NCBI GenBank assembly: GCA_019828595.1
Contig: JAHQRK010000025.1
Span: 930,001-994,000 of the forward strand
DNA length: 64,000 nucleotides
Direction: 5' to 3'
From: Aphanomyces cochlioides
Taxonomy: Eukaryota; Oomycota; Saprolegniomycetes; Saprolegniales; Verrucalvaceae
Both the position numbers and the translations under genes were made by a program. Below are positions 30,368 to 40,158 of this stretch, one piece after another (the stretch's first letter is position 1; every line of letters begins with the position of its first letter). A model generated the notes under the pieces. The model was not told where the DNA came from. It searched no databases and saw only the letters and a program-made list of their open reading frames with translations.

Positions 30368-31687
30368 TTAAGAAAGATAAATTGACTTTTTCTTGGCAAT
30401 CGCAACAAATTCGTTGTAGTCACGAGGGGAATAAACAGCAGCATTCGTCGAAAGACAATGAATATCACTCACTGAAGCAGGCGATGCTACAATGATGGCC
30501 TTCATACCAGCATAACCCAAGCGATTGCAATCTCAAGGTGACTGTCTTGAGCGTTCTCATACAGCGGACTGCTTTCGCCAGCCGAAAAGCCTCGTGGTCT
30601 CTCATACGGTTCCATCTCAAGTCCAAGTCTTCCAAATGCGACTGTTGTAAATACGGAATGAGCATATCCCATATCACACAATTTGCAAAAATGCCACAGC
30701 TTCTCAACCGAAACGTCTTAACGTTGGGGTTGAGCAAGGAATGAAAGAATGGTCGAACGAATCCACTCAAATCTCTGGCGATTTCGTCCAGGTCTAGGTG
30801 TAGCTCCTCCGCTGGCCCAGGAACTATTTCAACACCAAATCTCCTGAGCTTGCGAAAGTCTAACTCAAGTTTAGAGCCACAAAATTCAAAGGGACCATCG
30901 AATGAAATGTTGGAAGCATCAATGCCATATATTTTGAAGCTTTCCACTTTTGTGCTCTCGAGTTGTGATCTGATCCCTCAAAGATAAGTGTTCCCATGTG
31001 AAATCTTCAATAATAAAGTCTTGAATAGCCTGCAGCGTAATCCACTGCAAAAGGTCATTCGCCATCGACGTTGTGATAGTACAATGGCCGGCATTACCAA
31101 CTCTAAAAGTACGAATGTCTACTTGCCTCAATGTGGAGCTCGTTGCAGCAAATTGAAGGATAGCTGATGCCAGAGCTGCGTTGCAGCCATACCATGTCAA
31201 ACTAACCAAGGACTTGTAATGGGGTAGATTCTCAATCAGTAATGGGCCATCGCTGTTTGGAGTTCTATAGGATTCATTGGCCACCTCTGTCAATTCGAAA
31301 GTGCTTCCACTGAGTGAGCCATTCAAAGTTACCTTTCTTGTCGAATTGAAACCAGTGAATGCAAGTCGAGTGGTGGACGAATCGTCGTAGCCACAACGGA
31401 TCGGTAGTTTTGTCCACTTTGATAGCCGAATAATACTTGGCGATGCATTCGACAATCGGACGAGAGGCTTCATTCATCACTCTCAAGTTTAAATGTGGCC
31501 ATAAGTAGTAGGAATCCCAATGTTTTTGCTGTTGTAATTGACACAGATGTTCCAATGGCCCCAAAACATTAGCAGGACGCATCGCTCTCATAAACCACAG
31601 AAAGCCGCTCCACTCGGGGATGAAGAACACAATCTTTATCATAACATCCATAGGAAGTCGTAGCGTCTCTCGTTTCTGTTGCTTCAT
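30368..31687 (-). pseudogene. A-type F-box-like/LRR pseudogene
   Basis: Family start at 31687 (MKQQKRETLRLPMDVM). 31687-31274 gives IKIVFFIPEWSGFLWF to FEWLTQWKHFRI. A frameshift near 31295 moves to 31473-30919 (LPHYKSLVSLTWYGC, HCTITTSMANDLLQWI, LRDQITT). A second shift with a short deletion near 30945 moves to 30947-30465 (VEIVPGPAEELHLDLD, QQSHLEDLDLRWNRMRDHE). A third near 30530 restores GYAGMKAII and the tail AKKKSIYLS, ending at 30368. Nearly full length, so decay is recent. Confidence 0.85.
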
Positions 31688-32375
31688 TCCTAACGCTTGG
31701 AAAAACAAAAGTGAGCGAAACTGTCAATTCTCATTCTTGTCCCAATTTCAACGTTAGCTCATACATTACTGCCGGAATTTCAAAATAACATATTCCTCGA
31801 CTCGTCGTTCAAGATAGTAATTGAATTTGTAAGACGATCAATTGAGAAATGTCAGTTGCGAATTTACAGAGGTTTCGGTTTGGCGTCGAGAAATTCATTT
31901 TATACATTCCGATTATGAAAACAACAATTCATTGCTGTATCGAAGTAGAGCGCAATAATCGACTCAAACTTGTTTTGATATATATATAAAGGCATTTATA
32001 GACAGCCTGACATTATTTGAGTCTTTTTACGTGGAATGACTGCATAGAGTAGGCTCAACACTGATAAGTATCGAATTGTTACCGCTCTTCCAAGAAAAGA
32101 TGCTGCTCAAGCTTGGGGCATTCATAGGGATAAATATGCTATGTTATAGCTAAAAAGAGTGTGTTAATAGCGTGATTTTCAACTCTCGTATAAAACTTTC
32201 TTGCTTTCCTCAATGTTATGGCTAAACTGTGGATAAATTTAACTAATAATACTACACGAAGAGTAGTCGGGACAGGAAGACTTATGGACAATTGACAGTT
32301 CCGCACCAGAGACCACGTGATGGAATTTGCCACGACAGAATATGACATTTTTCATTTTGTCCAACAAAGACTACG
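31688..32375. other. Shared upstream region of a divergent LRR pair
   Basis: No coding similarity. A TATATATATAAAGGC run near 31978 could be a TATA-type element, but direction is not certain. Confidence 0.4.
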
Positions 32376-33661
32376 ATGCCACAGCTTCCTTTGGATATGG
32401 TTGTCAAGATTGCGTTTTTTATCCCCGAGTGGAACACATTGGAGTTGTTTATGATGGCGTTGCGTCCTGCAAATGCCTTGGGTCCATTGGAACATCTGCG
32501 CCCATTACAACAGCTCAATTGGAGTCCCTATGACTTGTGGCCGCAATTAAACTTGACAATGTTGGATGAGCCCTCTCGCTCCTATATCGCATTCATCGCA
32601 AAGTACTATTCAGATATCAAAGTAAACAAATCTGTCGACCCGTCGTGGCTACGGCGAATCGTCCATCACTCGACTGGTATTCAATGGTATCGATCACACA
32701 ATGAGGAGGCATCTGAGTTTGAATGGTTGACGCAGTGGAAGAATTTTCGATTAACAGTCATGAGCAGTCCATCACGCCACTGTCCAAAGAGTGGTGTCTC
32801 ATTGCTGATTGACAATTTGCCTCATTACAAGCACTTGATTTGCTTGACTTGGTACAACTGTAGCGCAGCTTTGACATCGACTATCCTTAAATTTGCCGCA
32901 ACGAGTTCTACACTGAGGTGTCTACGTATTTTTACTTTTGAAGGTGGTCATCCTGACCATTGTACTATCACAACTTCGATGACAAATGATCTGCTTCAGT
33001 GGATCACTTTGCAGCCCGTTGAAGACTTTGTAATCGGACATTTCACGTGGGCAGACTTGACTCTGCAAAATCAAGTTGCTGCGGTTCTGCTCAACAACGC
33101 AACTCTTCATCGGTTCACAATATTTGACATTGGTGATTCCAACATTGTCTTTGAAGGACCGTGTGGATATAACGACTCTGAACTGCGCGTAGACTTTTAC
33201 AAGCCCATGCGATACGGCATTGAAACACTTACTGTGCCGTTGGATGAGCTTGATCTGGATGAAATCACCAGAGATTCGTTCAACCTTTCTTTCAATCTTT
33301 GCTCAACCCGAAAGTGAAGAAACTTGTATTGAGTGGCCATGGCATTTTTACCAATTGCGTGGTTTGGGAGATGCTGATTCCGTATTTACAACATTCGTAT
33401 GTGGAAGACTTGGATTTGCGATGGAACGAAATGAGAGACTATGAGGCATTTCGGTTGGCGGAAGGAAAATCTTCGATGAGATGGCTCAAAAAAATTAAAT
33501 TGGAAGGCAATTGTTTGGGCTATGCTGGTATAAAGGCCATTGTTACTGCCGCCCCAGCTACCGTGAGCCACGTTCGCATTTGTCTATCGATAGACAACCT
33601 CCCTACTTATTACCACGACCAATTACTTGAGATGGCCGAACGAAAGTCAATCCATCTTTAA
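32376..33661 (+). pseudogene. A-type F-box-like/LRR gene with one frameshift
   Basis: ATG at 32376 (MPQLPLDMVVKIAFFIPEW). Full family order to LDELDLDEITRDSFNLS at about 33280, where a small deletion removes the SGLVRP codons and shifts the frame. The remaining part runs in the other frame to 33661 (KVKKLVLSGHGIFTNC, YVEDLDLRWNEMRDYE, LKKIKLEGNCLGYAGI, AAPATVSHVRICLS, MAERKSIHL). Apart from that event all blocks are intact. Confidence 0.88.
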
Positions 33662-33793
33662 AGATCCAAACGGTAGAACTAAATCCACAATCCCATGCTC
33701 CACTTTGCAGTTTACCCCATAGCTAGCATCCAATGAAAAACCTTTTCTAATAACGACTTCAGTTGGTTTGCACATTCAATAGGTATTGATAGA

Positions 33794-33947
33794 TCGAACC
33801 GTTATATCCTATGGGGGTTTCATGTTGCAGTTCTAACAGATGACTAAGTATAATATAGACAACAGTCTTTCGATAATGCATTCTGGATTTAGCTAGCCTG
33901 TGTTTAGTTGTCGCCGCACCAAAGGCTTGAGGTGCCGGTTTCTTACA
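33794..33947 (+). repeat. Copia 5' LTR with internal inversion
   Basis: 33870-33947 matches the last part of the 3' LTR (GATAATGCATTCTGG to TTCTTACA). The expected first part (TGTTAGAACTGC...ACGGTT) is not upstream in direct orientation. It is present reverse-complemented at 33797-33838, followed by 31 bases that would originally be flank. The inverted block runs between TCGA at 33794-33797 and TCGA at 33870-33873. Confidence 0.85.
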
Positions 33948-33960
33948 GGTTATGAGCCCA
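33948..33960 (+). promoter_or_regulatory. Copia primer-binding site (initiator tRNA-Met anticodon arm)
   Basis: GGTTATGAGCCCA begins immediately after the LTR. Its complement TGGGCTCATAACC matches the conserved anticodon stem-loop of initiator tRNA-Met, including CAU. Copia-type elements are known to prime with a half tRNA of this kind. Confidence 0.75.
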
Positions 33961-34610
33961 AGGAACGAGATCAGCGAAAGCCTTTACAACAGCGTTCAAG
34001 ATCAGGAAAATCCTGTCTTGTCGAAGGCGACCAGAATCACAGGTAGCGAGAGGGAGCCGCCCACAGTGTGTTGGCAGTTTCGTAACCCCTACGCAGAGAA
34101 GGCCCTACAAAGGATCTTTGGTTGGAAACCACTCACATTGTTTTCAGCCCACCGGTGCATGGAGAGCACCACGAGTTCGAAGGACGGAAGTCACACTCAA
34201 GGCTCAACGCACGAAGCCTTGGAAAACGTTCAAGCCAGACAGCGCAGAGCGAGCGAAAGGAACCGCTTGCGGGAGCTTGTGCAAGAAATCGACACAAGCG
34301 AGCCAGTAAATCCATCATCCGGGAAGCGAAGAACATCACCGACTCATCGATCTCCTCAACGTTTGCCCATTCGAGTAATGGAAGAATCAAAGTCACCGTC
34401 CCAACCAAGTACACCGATCGGAACTGAAAGAATTGTCTTCAGCGAGCGCCAATTTGCTGCAAGTTCATCACCATCAACGTCACAACAAAGCTTTGCAAGC
34501 CCAGCAGCCTAATATCTTATCCAGCAGCAAGTGAACCAACAGCTTCAGGTCATGCAACAACAATTCGCCCAGCAGCAGCAATTACAGGCCGACGATGCGA
34601 AGAATGCATG
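33952..34610 (+). pseudogene. Copia leader ORF (N-terminal Gag)
   Basis: The ATG at 33952 lies inside the primer site. The frame is basic and Ser/Pro-rich (QARQRRASERNRLREL) and stops at TAA 34510, but continues in frame as a Gln-rich run (QQVNQQLQVMQQQFAQQQQL) to about 34609. There a +1 change leads into the coiled-coil frame at 34595. No zinc finger here. Confidence 0.65.
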
Positions 34611-37282
34611 AAGGTTATCCAAAAGCGCTTGCAGATCTAGAGGCGATGTCTAGAGCTCAAGAAATTGCGGCAAAATTATCGGCTGATATCGAGCACCAAC
34701 GTGCTGACGAAGTTGAACAACGACTCCGCCGAACCGCTGCAGAACGAGACACTATCGAATTGACACGTCAAAGAGAGCGATCATCGTCAGTTGCTCGAAC
34801 TCATGAAGCCGAAGTTAGAGCTACAGCAGCGATGTCTGAAAATGAGAGACACATGCTCGAAATTCAACGCCTCAAGACTCAAATGGCGATGGACGCCGAG
34901 ATTATTCGTGCTCGAGAAGCTAAGATTCAAAGAACAAGACTGGAGGTTTAGACGCACCATCAAGCACGTATCGCGGCAGAAAAACGAGCTCAGGAGGTTG
35001 AATTCTCGAGATCAACCTTCTCTAGCCCTCAGGCAGCGCCAATTCCAGAACCAACATTTTCTACAAACATGCATTTCACCCCATCGAATACTTCAGATCA
35101 TCAAACAATCAAACCTCCAAATCTAACCAAGTTCAAAATGGACAAGTTCAGCGCCAAAGAAGCGTACCAAGGCTTGGGCGCGGACTTTGATACTTGGCTT
35201 GAACGATTTTACGACGAAATCCAGATGGAGTCCGCCTCAAACCAAACCACTTGGACGGAGGATCACAAATACATGGCATTGAAGAAGTCGCTGGATGATG
35301 ATGCGCGATCGTTTGTCTTGACTCAAGAAAAGAGCTGGAAAGCGTCTGTTCCTTCAGGCGAAATGTACTCCTTCGATCATCTAGTCCATCACTTACGGCA
35401 GGCTTACTGCACTCACTTGGACACCGACCAGCTAATGGCGAAGATGAAAATAGAGAAGCGGCATGCGCATACTTGGAACCAACACGTGCAATATCTCAGA
35501 CACATCCAGCAGCAAATCGGTGCGCCAAACAAGTTGGTACTTGAAATGTTTACCAAATACGCCTGCCCCGAATTCAAAAATTGCCTTATTGCTGGTGTGG
35601 ACAGGAATAACAAGAACAACCCGAAAGAGCTGGACAAGGCGGTTGAGACACTGGTCCAGCTGACTGGAACTGGTGTCAATTACGGAAGGAAAGGAAAAAC
35701 ACAGACCTCGGGAAATGCAAATCTTACCGCCGGCATAGCGTCGAACTACGGTGGACGTGGAAACCGATTTAACAACAACAAGCCGAATGGCGGACGAGGC
35801 AGAGGAGGTGGTCGCAGCGGCAAACACAATGGTCGAGACCAGACGAAGCGTCCTTGCTTTGCGTGTGGTCAAGATGGTCATTTCACATCCCAATGTCCGC
35901 TGGTTATCGAAGTTAAAAATCGACGGATTGCATCAGCTGCCATCGCAAGTCAAAATCAAGTTCCGACGCCATCAGCGACCTTGGCTGCCTCGCAACCTCA
36001 ATCACAAACACAAGCAAGAAGTGGATTTGGAGGATACACTAACCAGCTTGACCCACAGATACAACAATGGATCTTGGACTCGGGGTGTAGCCACCACTTG
36101 GTTACAAGCTCAATGTTCCTTCAAAATGCACAACCGTCCACATTGCAAATCAGAGTTGCAAACAACCAGACTGCCAATGCCGAACTTGTCGGCTCCGTCC
36201 GACTAGATTTGAATGATACAGGACATTACATCATACTCCAGGAAGTCCATTATGTACCTGGACTGACTACGAATTTGATCTCCGTGGCCACACTGAATGA
36301 GAATGGGCTTGCCGTGAACTTCTCGAATGGCAACGCGATAATAACGCATGGAGATCAAATTGTCACGACAGCAAGGAAGAAAAACAATCTTTGGCCACTA
36401 CAATGCACGGCAACCGTGGGGGATGAGTCGATTCAAAACTCTCTAGCCAATGCTTACCTCGTTTCAATGCCGCATCGAACGTTGCAAGACTGGCACATTG
36501 CGTTGGGACACCTGAACAAACCAGCAATCATTAAAATGGCTCAAGACTCTCTACCCGGTGAAATGGAAATATCGAGAGTCGAGCACGATCTGAAGTCACC
36601 ATGTTTGGACTGTGCAATTGGGAAGCAAACTCGTTCCAAACAACCAAGAGTCGATTCTTCGGAATCGTCCCCAACAGATGAAATTGGATCTGTCATCGCA
36701 TCGGATGTTGCTGGAAAAATCACTCCAAGCGATCGCTACGGAAACAAATACTTTGTCAACTACATCGACTACGCCTCAGGATTTGTCATGACATACCCGA
36801 TGAAAAGAAAGTCGGAGCAGGCGGCAAAAGCAATGGAATTCTTGGCCGAATTTGAAACAGCTTTCAATGTCAAAGTCAAGGTATTCCGCAGCGATCGTGG
36901 GGGGGAATATTTATCGGAGGGATTCAGACCTTTTCTATCCAAGCGTGGCATCCGCCATGAGCTCACTGAACGAGACACGTCTGCTTCTAATGGGAAAGCT
37001 GAGCGGATGCACAGGACATTGCTGAATGCAACTCGAACAATGGTATTGGCGTGTGACCTACCTCCAAAGTTCTGGTCACATGCACTTGGCTATGCGACTT
37101 ACCTTCGAAATCGTGTCCCCAGCAAGGCAAATGCAGAACTGAAGTCACCTTTGGCAATCCTGACAGGTAAACAACCCAGCTTGTCACACGCATTGCCTTT
37201 TGGCTCTACTTGTACTGTCCAAATCGAGCCAAGAATAAAGGGATTGAGAGACGTGCAGAAGTTGGTCGAATCCTTGGAGTAA
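34595..37282 (+). pseudogene. Copia Gag-protease-integrase frame
   Basis: One frame from 34595 to 37282 with a single TAG at 34949. It starts with a charged coiled coil (LEAMSRAQEIAAKLSADIE). After the TAG come the Gag core (TWLERFYDEIQMES, YMALKKSLDDDARSFVL), an RG-rich stretch, zinc knuckle CFACGQDGHFTSQC, protease WILDSGCSHHLV, the pre-integrase H-C motif (DWHIALGHLN, CLDCAIGKQTR), and integrase with Asp in VIASDVAGKI, Asp in VFRSDRGGEYLS and Glu in SNGKAERMHRTLL. It is cut off at 37282 by a frameshift near 37240. Confidence 0.9.
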
Positions 37283-38815
37283 ATTCTCATACAAAAGCAT
37301 ACGACGTCTGGGTGGCTCGGCTGGGAAAGGTTATCGTCACCAAAGATGTCCAAAATATCGGCCGACCACGGAAACGCATAGTCTCTGATGAAGACGAGTC
37401 TACCCTAATGGAAATGGACCACCACAACTTGGACGACGAAATGTTAAAGCGCTTGGAAGAATTGAAAGTGACCCGTCAACGAGAGAATACGATCAAATTA
37501 GAAGCCGTCAAAGCCAATCACGAAAAATCCGCACCGAAACCACGTCGTTCGGACCGCATTCACGCTATGCAATTAGCTAAAGGCGGTCATGTCGCGTTGG
37601 TTGTTACCTATGTCGAGCCAAAGTCGCCAGTCGAGGCCCTGAGTGGACCCGACGCCGATAAGTGGCGTGACGCAATGCAACTCGAAGTCGAAAACCTCAT
37701 CGGAAATGGCACATGGGAACTTGTTGATCGTCCTAGCAACACGAATATTGTCTCAAACAAGTGGGTCTTCAAAGTCAAGTACGACTCTGAAGGTGAGTGA
37801 AGTCGAGAAATTCAAGGCTAGATTGGTTGCAAGAGGTTTTTCACAACGTTATGGGGTCGATTACAGTGAGACCTACTCGCCTGTGATTAAGCAGCAATCT
37901 GTCAGACTTCTGTTGGCTCTTGGTGTCCATTTCGATATTCCATTGATCCACATGGACGTCCCACAAGCCTATGTCAAGGCTGGATTAGATACTGACATTT
38001 ACATGGAAATACCTGCGATGGTTCCTGGTGACCTGAAGACTCAAGCACTACGGTTGTTGAAGTCCCTTTATGGCTTGAAACAGTCAGGACGCATGTGGCA
38101 TGAAGACATTGACTCGACACTATTGGAACTTGGAATGCATAAGAGCAAGCTTGACCCATGCCTATATTATTGTTGGACAGAGATTGGAATTACCCTCATT
38201 GGATTGTACGTTGATAATGTAATGGCTTTATCCCAAGACGACGAATTCTTCGACAGCATTACAAAGGAGCTCGAGACCAAATATCAAATCAAAACACTAG
38301 GTGTGGTCAAACGAATACTTGGCATCAACGTTCACCGGAAGGGTGGTGTATTATTTCTTGAACAGACCTCACTCATTGACGAGCTCTTGACGAAACACAA
38401 TATGGCCGACTGTCACCCCCAGGGTAGTCCACTTGCACTTGACCATCATATGACAGAAGACGGCGAGCCTACCACGATGTCTCAAACGTCCATGCGCGAA
38501 ATTGTTGGTTCATTACAGTGGTTGGTTGGATGTACTCGCCCTGATATTGCATTTGCCACAAGTCTACTATCAAGGTATTTGAACAAGCCAAACATACATC
38601 ATGAGCATGGATTGAAAAGAATTCTCTGCTATCTACAAGGTACAAAACATTACGGCCTCGAAATCAAGCCAACCGTGCCAAATGAGATGCATTATTCACC
38701 GATGCGGACTGGGCTGGCGACAAATCAAATCGTCGGTCTACCACTGGCTGCATTGCCGAAATATATGGCGCCATTGTCCACTGGTTCTCGAAACAGCAAG
38801 CCACAGTGGCTTTAA
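37210..38815 (+). pseudogene. Copia integrase tail and reverse transcriptase
   Basis: 37210-37800 gives the GKM-type integrase end (EVGRILGVNSHTKAYDVW) and the RT start (WRDAMQLEVENLIGNGTWEL). A frameshift near 37795 moves to 37643-38815: KARLVARGFSQRYGVDYSET, MDVPQAYVKAGLDTDIYME, LLKSLYGLKQSGRMWHEDI and LYVDNVMALS. The catalytic YVDD is YVDN (Asn codon at 38216-38218). The connection domain follows (SLQWLVGCTRPDIAFATSLL). A further shift near 38693 ends the frame. Confidence 0.9.
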
Positions 38816-39213
38816 GTACCATGGAGGCAGAATACATCGCAGCTTGTGTTGGAACTCAAGAGGCTCTTTGGATCAAACAATTGATGGCTGAGATTGGATT
38901 AGAATCGTTCAAAACACCAGCTTATCTATGGTGCGATAACCAGTCGGCGATCAAAACGATGTCTAATGACGTATCATCGACTCGAGCAAAGCATATGGAT
39001 ATCAAGTAACATTTTGTAAGGGATGAAGTCAAGCGTGGAGCACCAATCATCGGATATTGCGCCACTGATGAGATGCCCGCAGATGGTCTAACCAAAGCTT
39101 TGTCAGCCGATCGCTTCGAGGCAGCCAGAAAGATGCTGCATGTTGTGTCAAGAGAAGACAGCTTGGCGATGACTGCGTTAGCCATGGAAATTCACGTTGA
39201 GGGGGCGTGTTAG
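38806..39213 (+). pseudogene. Copia RNase H
   Basis: VALSTMEAEYIAACVGTQEA with the catalytic Glu, LWCDNQSAIKTMSN with the Asp, then KHMDIK-stop(39007)-HFVRDEV and the ADGLTKALS motif. The final stop TAG at 39211-39213 is made by the first bases of the 3' LTR. Confidence 0.88.
39197..39207 (+). promoter_or_regulatory. Copia polypurine tract
   Basis: TTGAGGGGGCG directly precedes the 3' LTR start at 39208, the position and composition expected of a plus-strand primer. Confidence 0.7.
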
Positions 39214-39326
39214 AACTGCAACATGAAACCCGCATAGGATATAACGGTTGGATAATGCATTCTGGATTTAGCTAGCCTGTGTTCAGTTGTCGCCGCACCA
39301 AAGGCTTGAGGTGCCGGTTTCTTACA
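39208..39326 (+). repeat. Copia 3' LTR (119 bp)
   Basis: Starts TGTTAGAACTGCAAC and ends GGTTTCTTACA, with near-perfect 8-base terminal inverted repeats. It matches 33870-33947 directly and 33797-33838 in inverted orientation. Confidence 0.9.
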
Positions 39327-39810
39327 ATCTCTTCATCCTGTTGTATATTCATCCGCTCTGGCGTCAAATCTTCAGTCAAATGCCAAACTTTTCTTCATCC
39401 AGGACTTCCAAAAGGGACCATGACAAAAACTGAAGCAGGTGAAATTCGATCGAGATATCTCAAACCAAACGCAACTTGAGTGTCATTACTTTCGAGTCAG
39501 GAATACTTCGAAACATTCCTGTAGACATCCGCTCCAGTCACTGGCAACATGGTTAAACAGTATTCAAGTGTCATCTTTCAACTTTCAATACAATCTTTCG
39601 AAGGCGGATATCCGTCGACTAAAAACATTCGTCGCATGAGTTTTATAAATAATATACTGTTTCCACTCAGAGTTTCCCATGTATATTCTCTCCTTTCAAA
39701 GAAAAGAATACGTTGTGGCTGAATTCTTCGCCATCCTTGTGCTTTGACGAGTGCGAGTCAAAAACTGTGAGCTTTTGAAGGGTACAACTAGATGCTGCGT
39801 GTTGAGAAAT
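39327..39810 (-). pseudogene. LRR family fragment next to copia
   Basis: The minus strand follows the gene at 27811-29058: the LRR region near 39330-39430, the SDLSEYLRPF region near 39510-39560, VGGYCR near 39600, WETPQL/YTWE near 39670-39700 and SSCTLQKLTVFDSH near 39760-39800. There are several frame breaks. The C-terminal end is cut at the copia boundary. Confidence 0.75.
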
Positions 39811-40158
39811 AACATGACCAACAAAAGGCAATTCATCGTTTCTATAAAGATAAAGACAAGTACAAATTCCATGTTTCCGTGCTCCATTTTGCTGTTTACC
39901 AGCGACCACATGATGAATTAACATGCGAAAAGTCAATGTAATAGCAATACTTCAGTGGGCATAATTTCATAAAACAGTGATGTTGATTGAACGACTGTGC
40001 AGAGAGTTCCATGCCCCCATGTAGACTTTTATGCGATTTACAATTCAAAGGATCCTAAGAATGGAAAGACAAGCAGTTTTTCTTAGTCATCCGAAAAAAT
40101 TACAGAAAATTCATTCATGGAATTTCGAGCCAAATCATCAACGACCAACAGAATAACT
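39811..40158. other. Intergenic, no recognisable gene
   Basis: AT-rich, no family match. Confidence 0.4.

Larger units (their letters stand above)
33794..39326 (+). mobile_element. Ty1/copia LTR retrotransposon
   Basis: Order LTR, primer site, Gag, protease, integrase, RT, RNase H, LTR identifies Ty1/copia. The 3' LTR is 119 bp (39208-39326), starting TGTTAGAA and ending TTCTTACA. The 5' LTR carries an 80-bp internal inversion. Coding damage: a TAA and a shift in the leader ORF, TAG at 34949, frame breaks near 37240, 37795 and 38693, TAA at 39007, and YVDN instead of YVDD in RT. No clear target duplication flanks it, even allowing for the inversion. Not autonomous now. Confidence 0.93.

Noticed and set aside
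39327..39331. Target-site duplication of the copia element
   Set aside because: ATCTC after the 3' LTR has no matching copy next to the 5' LTR, either as written or after allowing for the inversion; only a 3-base ATC is shared.
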